A stretch of 57,210 bases of DNA from CAVOJV01 sp963696325 (GCA_963696325.1 CAVOJV010000013.1:1-57210); one strand, 5' to 3'. Positions 29,723-39,853 are shown, counted from the first letter of the stretch. A program made the numbers and translations. Notes: generated by a model not told the origin, from the letters alone.

Positions 29723-30067
29723 CTAGATGGCGAAGTCCTCCTTATTCATCCCTCGCTCTAAAGAATCTCTTAGCCAATTCGGTTGCTTACCCCTGCCGGT
29801 CCAGGTCTGGTCAGGATTGGCAGGATTCCGGTATTTAATTTTGCCGATGGTTTTAACAGGTTTCTTTTTCTTAAGGTCATAGCTAAGAAGGTCTTCTACA
29901 GACATATTTAGGCCGCTCGCCAACTGCTGTATTTGATCGCGAACTTCCTGAAGTCGGCTCCGCTCTTTGTGTGCGATTTCCCTTTTCACCTTCTCAACCA
30001 ATGCGTTAAGTTCCTCTATGGAATAGGAACCAAGATCAATACCTTCAACTGCTTCGCTCATTGTCAT
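29723..30067 (-). CDS. H-NS family nucleoid-associated protein (right copy)
   Basis: Same 114-residue protein as at 17916-18260, with no amino-acid difference visible. It has an N-terminal coiled coil, a basic linker and the motif TWTGRGKQPNWL. Confidence 0.9.
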   Translation of the reverse strand: MTMSEAVEGIDLGSYSIEELNALVEKVKREIAHKERSRLQEVRDQIQQLASGLNMSVEDLLSYDLKKKKPVKTIGKIKYRNPANPDQTWTGRGKQPNWLRDSLERGMNKEDFAI

Positions 30068-30105
30068 CTATTCGCTTCTACTATTTTTAAGAAAATTATC
30101 AACTG

Positions 30106-30121
30106 TGTGATTGTAATCACA
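30106..30121. promoter_or_regulatory. CRP-like palindromic operator (right)
   Basis: TGTGATTGTAATCACA, the reverse complement of the site at 17862-17877, 38 bases upstream of the hns-like start. Confidence 0.6.
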
Positions 30122-31298
30122 ACTTCATTTTAGGTTATTTCTTAGGACTAATCCATATATTAAGCACAAGAAACATTGGTACGGCAGGTTAAAGCCGCAG
30201 GGACTTAGAAACACATCAAATTGAATTTTCTGCAACTTCAAAGTTGACAGACGAGGATTAGCTATTGTCATGGCTTATGGAGGCAAGCATAGATACAGAT
30301 AGTACACCGAGTCTATTTAACAATGAGCATCCCGACTCGGTCAAGGCCTCAGACTTAGAAACGGTACAAGACTTCAGCCTTAATTAATGTCGACACGTCA
30401 GACTACACCTCGCAAGAGGTATCAGGCTTCGTTAGACGGCGCCTATGCGCTTCGCCACAAGTAAGGGCAGACCCTGCAAGAGCTTTTGCAAGAATATGGC
30501 TGTTGCAACAGAATATTAAAAAGCTCTTTAAAAACCATTACAGAACATGATTTAACTAATTGATTTAATTAATTTATAAATAATTGAATATGACAATAGC
30601 CTGGGTATCTTTAGATATAAGATGTGAACCTCTAACGACGACCAGGGCCGACACGCCTTGCTCTGACTATCTACCGCCCAGAGCCAGAATTGTGCATGTT
30701 ATCAATAATAAAGCACCTGCTTAATCGCAATGGTCCTGATAAGCGCCATTACTCCAGAGATAAGCCCTAAAGAGAATACGGATTGATTAGGGTTGACGGG
30801 ACATATTCACATCTCTAATTTGTGTAGCTCGCTCAACTTAACCATCCTCACCCAATGTGGGACATCGAGGCCAACAGCAGTTCACATAAGAGACAAAGTG
30901 ACGCATTCTGGCACAGGCCACCACCAGGTACAATCGGATCACTTGTTAGTCCATGCAGATCCATCCCTAAGAATGAAGAAGTTTTTATCTCCTCTCAATC
31001 GAAGCAACCAATCGTATTGACGCGATGCTCCAGATCGTTACCCGCACAAGCCTGATAAGGAAGGACTGAGCTTACTGCCTTATGTAGAAAGGCCAGAACA
31101 CCTTTGACCGATCAACGGAGGATTTATAGTGAAGCCGGCATCACACTGACCCGGCCTAGCAAACCAGGAGGAAGGAATTATCGTATACTGTAAAGGCTTC
31201 TCATCAGACTTAGACCAGTGAGCTTGACAGCATAGAAATCCTGCAAATGCCATTGTCTTATTTGATAGCGGCTTTTTCCGAAATCAGGTAGCCCCAGC
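30122..31298. other. Gene-poor region between hns and thiS (right copy)
   Basis: Mirror of 16685-17861. I see no gene. A TATACT box at 31183-31188 could serve thiS transcription. The only notable differences from the left arm are scattered single bases, for example around 30180-30190. Confidence 0.45.
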
Positions 31299-31499
31299 AT
31301 GCAAATTACTGTAAACGGCCAACCTCTTGAAGTTGCAGACGACTTAAGCGCCGCCTGCTTGATCGATTTGCTCAAGCTATCCGACAAGCGACTGGCCCTG
31401 GAAATAAACCTGGAAATCGTACCACGAGGCAGCTTCGAAACCCGTCGCCTGCAAGCCGGAGACCGCGTTGAAATCGTCCACGCCATCGGCGGCGGTTAA
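31299..31499 (+). CDS. thiS: Sulfur carrier protein ThiS (right copy)
   Basis: Identical 66-residue product to 16484-16684, ending in Gly-Gly-Gly. Confidence 0.93.
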   Translation: MQITVNGQPLEVADDLSAACLIDLLKLSDKRLALEINLEIVPRGSFETRRLQAGDRVEIVHAIGGG

Positions 31500-31546
31500 G
31501 CTTTGCAATACCTTTACAATTATCGAGAGGGGGTTAACCTCTAACC

Positions 31547-32349
31547 ATGCAAGACAAAATCTCTCTAGACTCTAAACCCTTGATTATTGCTGGCACCGAG
31601 TACACCTCGCGGCTCCTGGTCGGCACCGGTAAATATAAGGACCTGGAAGAAACCCGTCAGGCTATCGAGGCCAGCGGCGCCCAAATCGTCACCGTTGCAC
31701 TGCGCCGCACCAACATCGGCCAGAATCCTAATGAACCCAACCTTCTGGATGTCATTCCAACGGATCGCTACACGCTGTTACCCAATACTGCCGGTTGTTA
31801 CGATGCTGAAAGCGCTATTCGCACCTGCCGGCTGGCTCGGGAACTCCTGGACGGCCACGATCTGGTCAAACTGGAAGTACTCGGGGGACGAAAAAACGCT
31901 GTTTCCGGACGTCTTGGAAACCTTGAAGGCCGCCGAGATACTGATTCGCGATGGCTTCAAAGTCATGGTCTATACCAACGACGACCCCATGTCTGGCCAA
32001 ACGTTTTGAGGAGATGGGCTGCGCGGCGGTCATGCCCTTGGCCGCCCCTATCGGTTCTGGGCTGGGGATTCGCAATCCCTACAACATCCTCTCCATCGTG
32101 GAGAATGCCAGGGTACCAATCCTGGTGGATGCCGGCGTGGGCACTGCCTCGGATGCAGCCATTGCGATGGAACTGGGGTGCGATGGCGTGCTTATGAACA
32201 CCGCCATCGCTGGCGCGAAAAACCCGATACTGATGGCTTCGGCCATGAAAAAGGCCATCGAGGCCGGCCGCGAAGCATATTTGGCCGGGCGCATTCCGCG
32301 CAAACGCTATGCCAGCGCCTCTTCCCCCATCGATGGAACGTTTTTCTAG
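31547..32349 (+). pseudogene. thiG: Thiazole synthase ThiG (right copy, frameshifted)
   Basis: Right copy of 15636-16436. An extra G near 31885 (CTCGGGGGACG) and a substitution/indel near 31990 throw the middle third out of frame. The Schiff-base segment LVKLEVLG and the phosphate-binding C-terminal half are present. The left copy is intact, so the damage is probably consensus error. Confidence 0.88.
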
Positions 32350-33035
32350 TGAGTGAATCCTTGCCGGATGCACCGCGCCACGTTCTCAGTTTCGTGCGCC
32401 GCGAAGGCCGTCTGACCAGCGGCCAGCAGCGGGCGCTCGATACCCTTTGGGACCGCTACGGCGTGGATGCTTCGCCGGGGCTGCTGGATCTGGACAAGCT
32501 GTTTCGGCGGCGGGCGCCGCGTATTCTGGAAATCGGTTTTGGTAACGGGGAGTCCCTGGCCACTATGGCTCAGGCGCGTTCAGATGCCGATTTTCTCGGC
32601 ATCGAAGTCCATCGCCCCGGCGTGGGCCATGTGTTAATGCGGATAGAGTCGCTAGGACTGAGCAATCTGCGGGTGCTGTGCGTGGATGCGGTGGAGGTGT
32701 TAGCGCGCCAATTGCCAGATGCCAGCCTAAATCGCATCCAGGTGTTCTTCCCGGACCCCTGGCCGAAGCACCGCCATCACAAACGCCGTTTGATCCAGCC
32801 AGATTTCGTGGCGCTGCTGGCGCGCAAGCTCAAACCGGGTGCCCATCTCCACTTGGCGACCGACTGGGAGGCTTATGCTTTGCATATGCTGGCGGTGTTG
32901 GAGGCGGCAGAGGGTTTCGTCAACACAGCCAGTAAATTTGCCGAACGCCCCGATTACCGCCCACTGACCAAGTTCGAGCGGCGCGGTCTAAGCCTGGGAC
33001 ATACGGTCTGGGATCTGCTCTTCCAGCGCTGTTAG
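32349..33035 (+). CDS. trmB: tRNA (guanine-N7)-methyltransferase (right copy)
   Basis: Right copy of 14950-15636, 228 residues, GTG start overlapping the thiG stop. The SAM motif reads EIGFGNGES where the left copy has EIGFGNGQF. The family norm is G-N-G with an aromatic or hydrophobic residue soon after, so the left version is more likely correct. Confidence 0.9.
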   Translation: MSESLPDAPRHVLSFVRREGRLTSGQQRALDTLWDRYGVDASPGLLDLDKLFRRRAPRILEIGFGNGESLATMAQARSDADFLGIEVHRPGVGHVLMRIESLGLSNLRVLCVDAVEVLARQLPDASLNRIQVFFPDPWPKHRHHKRRLIQPDFVALLARKLKPGAHLHLATDWEAYALHMLAVLEAAEGFVNTASKFAERPDYRPLTKFERRGLSLGHTVWDLLFQRC

Positions 33036-33088
33036 GAAAGCTCTGCTAGGCTTATCTGAAAGAGCCAACCGGAGACTTAAACCCTACC

Positions 33089-34210
33089 ATGCAACGGTTT
33101 TCCATCGCCCACAGCAGTGGCGACGACTGGCGGGTGGTTTGCGATGACTGTCTAAGCCAGCTTGGCGCTCCATCCACGGGCACCAGGCTGGGATTTCTTT
33201 ATGTCACCGCCGCCCTTGCCCCGCACCTGGAGCAAATTCTGCCCGCCCTAAAAAACGCCACCGCCGTGCCACACTGGATCGGTAGTGCGGGCATCGGTAT
33301 CAATTGTACCGGCCATGAGTATTACGATACTCCTGCCATGGCGCTGATGGTGGGTGAGTTTCCTAACGATGGACTGTGCATCATCCCGGCAGTTCGCAGC
33401 GACCTGGGCGCTTTTGTCGCCGCCTGCCGTCCCTGGTATCGCAAGCACAGCAATCATTTCGGCATCCTCCATGGCGATCCCCGTAATCCAGCGATGGTGA
33501 GCCTGCTGGAGCGATTGGTTCAGAAAGTACCCGCAGCCTTTTTTATCGGCGGATTGACCTCATCGGTCAATCAACAATACAAGCAGGTTGCTGACACCCT
33601 TAGCGAAGGCGGGATTTCCGGCCTGTTGTTCGACCCCGACATTCCAGTTACCACGGGACTGACCCAGGGCTGTTCACCGCTTGGCTCTCCGCATCGGATC
33701 ACTGCGTGCGACCTCAACATCATCTATCGCATCGATGGTCGCCCAGCCCTGGATGTGCTTTTCGAAGATGTTGGCGAGATTCTGGCCCGTGATCCACAGC
33801 GTCTGGCCGGTTACATCTTCGTCGGCCTGCCGATTGCCGGCACGGACCATAATGATTACCTGGTGCGCAATCTGATTGGCCTGGACCCCAATAGCCGCCG
33901 CATTGCCGTGGGCGAATATGTTAATCCCGGCCAGCCCCTATTGTTCTGTCGGCGCGACGGCAATAGCGCCCGTGAGGACATGCGGCGCATGCTGCGGGAT
34001 ATTCAGCGACGCCTCCCGGCCCCGGCTCGTGGAGGAGTTTATTTCTCCTGCTTGGGCCGGGGTCGACATCTGTTCGGCGACGATTCCCAGGAACTGCGAA
34101 TGATTCGAACCGAACTAGGTGATGTGCCGGTGGTGGGCTTTTTCTGCAATGGTGAAATCTTCCACAACCGCTTGTACGGCTACACCGGCGTGTTGGCCCT
34201 ATTCAGCTAG
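33089..34210 (+). CDS. FIST-domain sensory protein
   Basis: 373 residues, uninterrupted. The N-terminal half (about 25-200) corresponds to the FIST N domain, with WIGSAGIGINCTGHEYYDTP and the glycine-rich ligand-loop region FFIGGLTSS. The C-terminal half (about 220-370) is FIST_C, with the ending GGVYFSCLGRGRHLFG and VPVVGFFCNGEIF typical of the family. FIST proteins are thought to sense small ligands such as amino acids and to act with signal-transduction partners. Here the protein stands alone, without a fused kinase or receptor domain. It is 53 bp after trmB and 34 bp before tas on the same strand. The cellular role is not known. Confidence 0.85.
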   Translation: MQRFSIAHSSGDDWRVVCDDCLSQLGAPSTGTRLGFLYVTAALAPHLEQILPALKNATAVPHWIGSAGIGINCTGHEYYDTPAMALMVGEFPNDGLCIIPAVRSDLGAFVAACRPWYRKHSNHFGILHGDPRNPAMVSLLERLVQKVPAAFFIGGLTSSVNQQYKQVADTLSEGGISGLLFDPDIPVTTGLTQGCSPLGSPHRITACDLNIIYRIDGRPALDVLFEDVGEILARDPQRLAGYIFVGLPIAGTDHNDYLVRNLIGLDPNSRRIAVGEYVNPGQPLLFCRRDGNSAREDMRRMLRDIQRRLPAPARGGVYFSCLGRGRHLFGDDSQELRMIRTELGDVPVVGFFCNGEIFHNRLYGYTGVLALFS

Positions 34211-34244
34211 CCCCGCCCACAATCAGGACCGCAAGAAAAGCCCT

Positions 34245-35283
34245 ATGCGCTATAACCCGCTCGCCAATACCGACCTCAAGATCAGCCGCATCTGCCTGGG
34301 CACCATGACCTGGGGGGAGCAGAACAGTGAGGCCGAGGCTCATGCTCAATTGGATTGCGCCTTGGCCCAAGGGATCAATTTCATCGATGCTGCCGAAATG
34401 TATCCGGTGCCGCCGCGTTCCCAGACCCAAGGTCTGACCGAGCAATACATCGGCACCTGGCTGAAACGGCACGGAAACCGGAATAAGCTGATTTTGGCCA
34501 CCAAGGTAGCAGGCCGTTCTGAGGAAATGGCCTACCTGCGGCAAGGGACGATCTGCCTGGACCGCCGCAACATCGTTCAAGCGCTGGATGCCAGTCTTAA
34601 GCGTTTACAGACCGATTATATCGATCTCTACCAAATACACTGGCCGGATCGGCAGGCCAATTTCTTCGGCAGGCTGGGTTATGTCCACAACGACGCGCCC
34701 TTTACCCCGATCGCCGAAACGCTCAACGTTTTGAATGAGCAGGTGCGGGCTGGCAAGATCCGTTATATCGGGGTATCCAACGAAACGCCCTGGGGTGTGA
34801 TGAGCTATCTGCGGATCGCCGAACAGCAGAGGCTGCCGCGGGTCATCAGCATTCAGAATCCCTACAACCTGTTGAATCGAACCTTCGAAATTGGCCTAGC
34901 CGAGATCGCCCACCGCGAAAATGTGAAATTGCTGGCCTACTCACCACTCGCTTTCGGCATCCTGAGCGGTAAATACTCGGACGGCCGGCAGCCGCCCAAT
35001 GCCCGTCTCACCCTGTTCACCCGTTTCTCCCGCTATCACACACCGGAGGCCCAGGCGCCTGTAAATGCCTATGTGGAACTTGCCCGCCAGCACAATCTGG
35101 ACCCTGCGCAGATGGCTTTAGCCTACGTCGAACAGCCGACCCTTTCTGGCCGCCACTATCATCGGCGCCACCACCATGGAGCAACTGGACAACAACATCG
35201 CCAGCATCGACCTCGAGTTATCTCCGGAGATACTTGAAAAGATCGAGGCTATTCATATGGCTCAGCCGAATCCATGCCCCTGA
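34245..35283 (+). CDS. tas: Tas-type aldo/keto reductase (right copy, one frameshift)
   Basis: About 346 residues, NADP(H)-dependent TIM-barrel oxidoreductase. The sequence is close to Escherichia coli Tas along its whole length: LGTMTWGEQNSEAEAHAQLD, AEMYPVPPRSQTQGLTEQYI, DYIDLYQIHWPDRQANFFG and GVSNETPWGVM. Catalytic candidates are Asp and Tyr in DAAEMYPVP, Lys in LATKVAG and His in YQIHWP. One lost base near 35130 shifts the last about 50 codons. The left arm supplies the correct end. Tas complements tyrosine auxotrophy in E. coli, and its real substrate is unclear. Confidence 0.9.
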
Positions 35284-35450
35284 ACCGAGTTTCAGGTTAG
35301 GCGGCTACTAAACCAGCTACCGTCAGAGGCTTTTGGTCGAGGCTTTGCTATGATAACGCCGGATGCTCTTAAGGCCGCTGGTCCGGCGGGTCGTGGTCTT
35401 TTTCCGGGGAGCTTTTCAACGGTGGCACTGGATACCTCGTCAATTGGTTC

Positions 35451-35530
35451 AACGCTTAACTTTCTGTCCTACCTCTTGGGGAGCCTTCAGCCTTAGCCCT
35501 GCATTAGCCAAAAAGTCCCTCAACATCGCT
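35451..35530. repeat. Dispersed repeat copy (right arm, near tas)
   Basis: Shares CTTAACTT, then CCTTAGCCCTGCATTAGCC and AACATCGCT with 45129-45190 near purH. It mirrors 12454-12534. The surrounding 35284-35605 gap contains nothing else I can support. Confidence 0.5.
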
Positions 35531-35605
35531 GGCATGGTTCAATCCAAGGTAATAATTTAACGGGGTAGCCGATGCTGATATTTCCGGTAGAGTGAGAATT
35601 TCGCG

Positions 35606-36259
35606 CTAAACTGATAACACGGTATCCACCTTGGCCAGAGCCGGATCAAGAGCAGTAGGCTGCAGCTGCGCATCGGTCGACACTGCCGTTAACAGTAGGC
35701 GTTTACCGCCAACGCGGAAGATACGGCAGAGCGTCAGCTTATTTGCTTCGTCATGTACCATTACTGCCAATGGACTGGGCGCGTTATCGCGGCTGATACG
35801 ATCGGCGAGCAATAGCACCATTGACGAAAGCACGGCCAGTCTATCGAGATCCTTGGCGTTACTGCTAGCCGCCAGCGGCAGCCCCTGGGCATCATTCAGC
35901 AACACCGCTGAAAAACTACCTTTTGCGGCAATCTGATCGACCAGACCGGTGAGGTCGCGGTGGCGCCCATCTCCGGTTTCCAGGTTTGCCAGGGCAAAAC
36001 CGAGTCGTTCGCGCTGTATCAGCGGAGTCAACACTTGTTGCACCTTGCCGAGTTCGGTTCTCAAGGACTGAATATCGGCATCGTTTCGCTGCTGCCGCGT
36101 CAGTCGCTCTCGCAGACGCAGTTCCTCAGCTTGCTGTAAATTTTGCTGGCGCAGTTGCTCTCTCGCCTCGAAGCCCCGTTTTATACCAAACAGATAGCCT
36201 GCGGTGAGCAATAAGACCGCTGCGCTAACTCCCGCTATCGCGGCGGCCAGTAGTATCAT
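35606..36259 (-). CDS. Membrane-anchored Roadblock-like protein
   Basis: 217 residues, uninterrupted. One membrane helix at the N-terminus (about 2-23, LLAAAIAGVSAAVLLLTAGY) is followed by a coiled coil (about 30-75, rich in Gln, Glu, Arg and Leu). A C-terminal alpha-beta domain (about 90-215) has SFSAVLLNDAQGLPLAASSN and MVHDEANKLTLCRIFRVGG, resembling the Roadblock/LC7 fold seen in the ATPase-fused partner. The start overlaps the stop of the OmpA-like gene (ATGA). It would place a Roadblock-type dimerisation surface on the cytoplasmic face of the membrane. The Roadblock assignment is by pattern and is less certain than for the ATPase-linked domain. Confidence 0.75.
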   Translation of the reverse strand: MILLAAAIAGVSAAVLLLTAGYLFGIKRGFEAREQLRQQNLQQAEELRLRERLTRQQRNDADIQSLRTELGKVQQVLTPLIQRERLGFALANLETGDGRHRDLTGLVDQIAAKGSFSAVLLNDAQGLPLAASSNAKDLDRLAVLSSMVLLLADRISRDNAPSPLAVMVHDEANKLTLCRIFRVGGKRLLLTAVSTDAQLQPTALDPALAKVDTVLSV

Positions 36260-36939
36260 CGTATGTCACCTTCGCTTGCGGTTTTTGAACACCCTTGGAA
36301 ACCTTCTACCCCCAGGGAAACACGGCGGTTGCTCGCAGATTCTGCCCGGCGCCCCGGCAGCGGTTTACTCTTACCGTAAGCGCGCGTGACCAGTTGTTCC
36401 CGAGATACCCTCGCTGCAATCAACAATGCCGCAATGGCCTCTGCGCGTTGGGAACTCAACCGCAAATTGAACTGCTCGGTCCCCCGCAGGTCGCTGTGCC
36501 CTTCGACCAGCAATTTCGCTTCCGGATGCGCATCTAACCAGTCTCTTAGCCCTGTAATTCTTCCCTGGAGATCGGCCGTTGCCGGCGGGCGAGCACTTTC
36601 AGTGGCAAACAGGACGGTAAACAGTGGCGGACAATCAGGCGCCTCAACGACGCTAGGTTGGACGTTGACCGCACTGGGCGTTTCCACTAGCTTGTTTGCT
36701 AGGGCAGGGATCGACTCTGATCCAACGCCGACTTGGAAAGGCGGCACTACCCCTCCCACCTGTTTTGCGCCTTTATCGCCTACCCACGGCAGCCATGCCT
36801 GCAGTTGCAGTTCGCCAGCCAACAAGTACGCCGTAGCGACACTGCCGAGAACCCCGAGCAGGGCGAGAGCAAAGGCAACCCACAGCGGGGTTTTTTCACC
36901 GACCACGCGATACCGCCTCGGTGCTTCACGTGCTTCCAT
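36256..36939 (-). CDS. OmpA-family peptidoglycan-associated envelope protein
   Basis: 227 residues, uninterrupted. A short cytoplasmic start, a membrane anchor at about 17-40 (VAFALALLGVLGSVATAYLL), a Pro/Val-rich periplasmic linker, then an OmpA C-terminal domain (about 110-218). That domain includes LLVEGHSDLRGTEQFNLRLS and SSQRAEAIAALLI, the peptidoglycan-binding motif. The anchor is an inner-membrane helix and not a beta-barrel, as in MotB-like stator proteins. It is coupled to the following membrane Roadblock-like gene by a 4-bp overlap. It probably tethers the system to the cell wall. Confidence 0.88.
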   Translation of the reverse strand: MEAREAPRRYRVVGEKTPLWVAFALALLGVLGSVATAYLLAGELQLQAWLPWVGDKGAKQVGGVVPPFQVGVGSESIPALANKLVETPSAVNVQPSVVEAPDCPPLFTVLFATESARPPATADLQGRITGLRDWLDAHPEAKLLVEGHSDLRGTEQFNLRLSSQRAEAIAALLIAARVSREQLVTRAYGKSKPLPGRRAESASNRRVSLGVEGFQGCSKTASEGDIR

Positions 36940-37003
36940 CGTGACTTAGGGTCTGTGGTAATGGCCGTTTTGCTAGGTTCCGCAGGATCCGCGATTGCCA
37001 AAC

Positions 37004-37771
37004 CTAGGCCTTGGGGGATGGCAGCTTGAAGAGACCGGTGATGAGGTCGACACCGCAATCCAGCTCGGCACACCAGTCGATGAATCGTTCAACCATTGGT
37101 TTGCCTCTGAAAATAGCCCCGTGTTGCGGAGCGATGATCTCAATGTCCAGCTTCCGAACCATGTTTGCCCAAGCTCTCAGCACCTTATTCGAGGCCATGT
37201 AACGCTGATGAAAACCCTCCATATAAGGCACATGTGCATCGAAATCGGACACATACACATAATCCATACCTAAGGATGCACCCAGATCGCCGCTGTAGAG
37301 AATCTTCGCCACCGGATCGTAGACTTGCAAGTTTCCGGGGCTGTGCAGGAAGTGCGCTGGAATAACCAGTAGCTGGGCACCAGCGAGGTCGAGGACCATA
37401 CCTTCATCAGCTATCGGTTTGAGCCGGTCCGCGACCAAATGGTCGAGTCCAAAGTGCGGAACAAAACGCAGCCACAGCTTGGAGATATAAGCCTCCGCGT
37501 CGGTAGTCAGCAGCCAGCCATTGACGGCGGCGACGATGTCCGGATCCTGGTGGGAAAGATAAATGTAGCGTAAACTGGTTTTTCCTAGGATAGCCAGCGT
37601 TTCCGAAAGAACGCGGCTATACACCTTGTGACCGCCAGGATCGAGGATCATCCCAGCATCACCATGGACAATCACGTGTTGGTTAGCCTGCACTGAAAGC
37701 CCGCCGAGGCCGAAATCCTCGAGCAGAACGTTCCTGTGGTTACCCTTGTCGTAGAGTACGGTATTCGGCAT
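37004..37771 (-). CDS. ODP-type diiron metallo-beta-lactamase-fold protein
   Basis: 255 residues, uninterrupted. The metal ligands follow the flavodiiron (FprA/ODP) pattern and not the beta-lactamase pattern: His74, Asp76 and Asp78 in SHQDPDI, His143 in AHFLHSPGN, Asp162 in YSGDLG and His217 in APQHG. The usual glutamate at the second ligand position is aspartate. No flavodoxin domain follows, so it belongs with stand-alone ODP domains, known elsewhere to bind oxygen or NO as sensors. ATG 37769-37771 has AAGGAG nearby. It lies between the Roadblock-ATPase and OmpA-like genes. The likely role is gas or redox sensing for the system; reductase activity would need a separate electron donor. Confidence 0.85.
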   Translation of the reverse strand: MPNTVLYDKGNHRNVLLEDFGLGGLSVQANQHVIVHGDAGMILDPGGHKVYSRVLSETLAILGKTSLRYIYLSHQDPDIVAAVNGWLLTTDAEAYISKLWLRFVPHFGLDHLVADRLKPIADEGMVLDLAGAQLLVIPAHFLHSPGNLQVYDPVAKILYSGDLGASLGMDYVYVSDFDAHVPYMEGFHQRYMASNKVLRAWANMVRKLDIEIIAPQHGAIFRGKPMVERFIDWCAELDCGVDLITGLFKLPSPKA

Positions 37772-37821
37772 GTCATCTCCTTCTCGTCGCCAAGAAGCTT
37801 ATATCCTAATGGCTTATGAAC

Positions 37822-39282
37822 CTATAAGATACGCTTAATAGCGTTGATCGCTTCCCGCATGTCAAAGAAGACCAGCCCCAGCTTGGCGTTCTCATTGGTG
37901 AGCACCAGTAGTAACACGCCGCGGCCAGCGGTGATCATGACTGCATAACCGTTCAACCCGCGGACGATGACCTCCTGGACTTCACCTCGTCTCAACTCAA
38001 CAGCCGCGCGGGTTCCCAGGTTGAGAAGCGTTGCGCTCATCCCAGCAACGCGTGTCTCGTCGAGATCCTGTGGCAGCGCACTGGCAATCATCAGTCCGTC
38101 TTCTGAGATCAAGGCACTGGCTTCAACATCGGGTGAGCCGGTTTGGAGATTCTTTAGTACTTTGTTGAGGCTCTCTGTTCGGGTCATAGCTTGCTCCTGT
38201 TCATTGAATGAGTTAATGATTAGGCTGGCGGTTTCGCCATCTGCGGGGGTTAACGAAAGTTCATCACGGTCTTCCTCAGTTTGCTTTTGGAAGGCAGTGT
38301 GGGTGTGAACGACAGCGGTTTCACCCTGAGGGCCAGGAGAGGGTTCTTGATCAGTCGCTAAGGGGACGGAGCCGAGCTGTTCAACTGCCTGCTCAACGAC
38401 GTCTGCCGTGATTTGCTCACGATTTTCTGGATTAGAGGAAAGAATCGCCGAGTCAAAGAGTACATTGATTAGCCGCGGATTACCTCGGGAGTAGAAGGCG
38501 ATTTTTGCGACCGCCTGCGGCGAAAACCGATCATCACGCGGACCAGCCAAGGTACTCAACTTTTTGGCGATAAAATCACCCACTTCTTCAGGTTTCAGGG
38601 GATTCAGCCTGTAGGGCGGAAGGCTGTCACGGGTCAGCTCCTGTAATCCGGGCCTACCGAGCAGCGCTTCAAGCTTCGGCCGCCCTACCAGAATGATCTG
38701 TAGAGCATGCCTGCCTGCAATTTGGAGTTTAGAGAGCTGGAGGAGTTCTACCAAGACTTCCTCAGCGATGTCTTGCGCATCGTCTATAAAGAACACCACG
38801 TCCGGCCATGCGATAGACGGCTCTTGCTGACCTTGAGTGCCCAAGTATCGCTGGAAAACTTCAAGCCTACCTTGAAGTTCCCGATCCACAGCCTGCTTGG
38901 ACCGTTTAAGGCCGATTTTCTTGCGGGCGAAATCGATAAATTCAGTAAAGTTGAAACGCGGATTGCTGAGGAGGCCGAGTTCCTCACAGGCGAAACCGAT
39001 GAATTCAGCAAAGGTGAAACGCGGATTGCTGAAGAGGACTGGCTGAATAGTCGCGTCTAATTTTTTTTTTATATGACGAATAACGAGTGTTTTGCCCGTA
39101 CCGGCCTCCCCGGTTAAGACGATGAGGCTGGCATGGCCACGTATGTCCGCCGCTATGGTGGTTTCTAGTCTCTTGTAGGCAGGGCCGGGATAATAAACGT
39201 CCGCCTGCGGACGCTCGTCAAAGAGCATTTCTTTATATTTAGACTGGTCTATGTGCTGCAGCTCAAGCGTTGGATTGACCAT
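37822..39282 (-). CDS. AAA ATPase fused to a Roadblock/LC7 domain
   Basis: 486 residues in one uninterrupted frame. Residues 1-330 form an ExeA/MshM-like AAA ATPase: Walker A GEAGTGKT at about 58-65, Walker B VVFFIDDAQD and sensor region ILVGRPKLEALLG. Residues about 365-486 form a Roadblock/LC7 domain (SALISEDGLMIASALP, NGYAVMITAGRGVLLLVL). A linker rich in Glu, Gln and Thr joins them. An internal ATG at 38185-38187 with an AGGAG site could also give the Roadblock domain alone (121 residues). Just after Walker A a 22-residue segment is tandemly duplicated (about 83-104 and 104-125, NPRFTFAEF / NPRFNFTEF), in both arms. ExeA-type ATPases act in envelope assembly and Roadblock proteins control small GTPases. 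The combination is unusual. ATG 39280-39282 is chosen over the adjacent TTG. Confidence 0.88.
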   Translation of the reverse strand: MVNPTLELQHIDQSKYKEMLFDERPQADVYYPGPAYKRLETTIAADIRGHASLIVLTGEAGTGKTLVIRHIKKKLDATIQPVLFSNPRFTFAEFIGFACEELGLLSNPRFNFTEFIDFARKKIGLKRSKQAVDRELQGRLEVFQRYLGTQGQQEPSIAWPDVVFFIDDAQDIAEEVLVELLQLSKLQIAGRHALQIILVGRPKLEALLGRPGLQELTRDSLPPYRLNPLKPEEVGDFIAKKLSTLAGPRDDRFSPQAVAKIAFYSRGNPRLINVLFDSAILSSNPENREQITADVVEQAVEQLGSVPLATDQEPSPGPQGETAVVHTHTAFQKQTEEDRDELSLTPADGETASLIINSFNEQEQAMTRTESLNKVLKNLQTGSPDVEASALISEDGLMIASALPQDLDETRVAGMSATLLNLGTRAAVELRRGEVQEVIVRGLNGYAVMITAGRGVLLLVLTNENAKLGLVFFDMREAINAIKRIL

Positions 39283-39348
39283 CAACTACCTCTTTGTATT
39301 CTATTTTTTCTAGCAGTTCACGCAGCGTCAGTCCGCGCTTGGCTGACT

Positions 39349-39676
39349 CTATCGATCAAGAACCAAGGCTAACCCGATATTTCCTGGCAGCAATCCGTCG
39401 ACGGACCCCGCTTTGATTCCCCACGTGTAATTGGTGCCCACAGAAGAACCATTATAATGTATATCGAGCTTGCCCTTCGGTGCGAAAGACCCATCCACTG
39501 GGTGCACGAACAGTGAAGATCTCTTCCCCACCGTTTTGCTCAAAATTTTCTTCCTGGGCGATAAAGGCCGCATCCCTAAGTTTAGCGCTATCGCTTCCGT
39601 TAAAGGCGTATTGGGCGTCAAAATCGACGAGGAAACGATGGGGAAACAAGGTCAAACCTCCTCGCACCATGGGCAA
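39349..39676 (-). pseudogene. Small unrecognised protein (right copy, frameshifted)
   Basis: Right copy of 8303-8629. The middle reads EEIFTVRAP in one frame and SSLFVHPVDGSFAP in another because of a GATC difference near 39520. The family is not recognised. Confidence 0.5.
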
Positions 39677-39853
39677 TGTCTCTTTGTATTGTGAGTTCGC
39701 TTATCGTGGCGGAAAACGCTGCGGGTCCAACGACCGGTTATTAGTATTATTAAGAGTTGCAACGCAGCAACTGACCAACCCTCACAGGCTTGTTTCTTGT
39801 TCGCCAAACCCGGTGTCCAGCGGGAGACCGTTGAAATGTCCCAAAAGGCCTGC

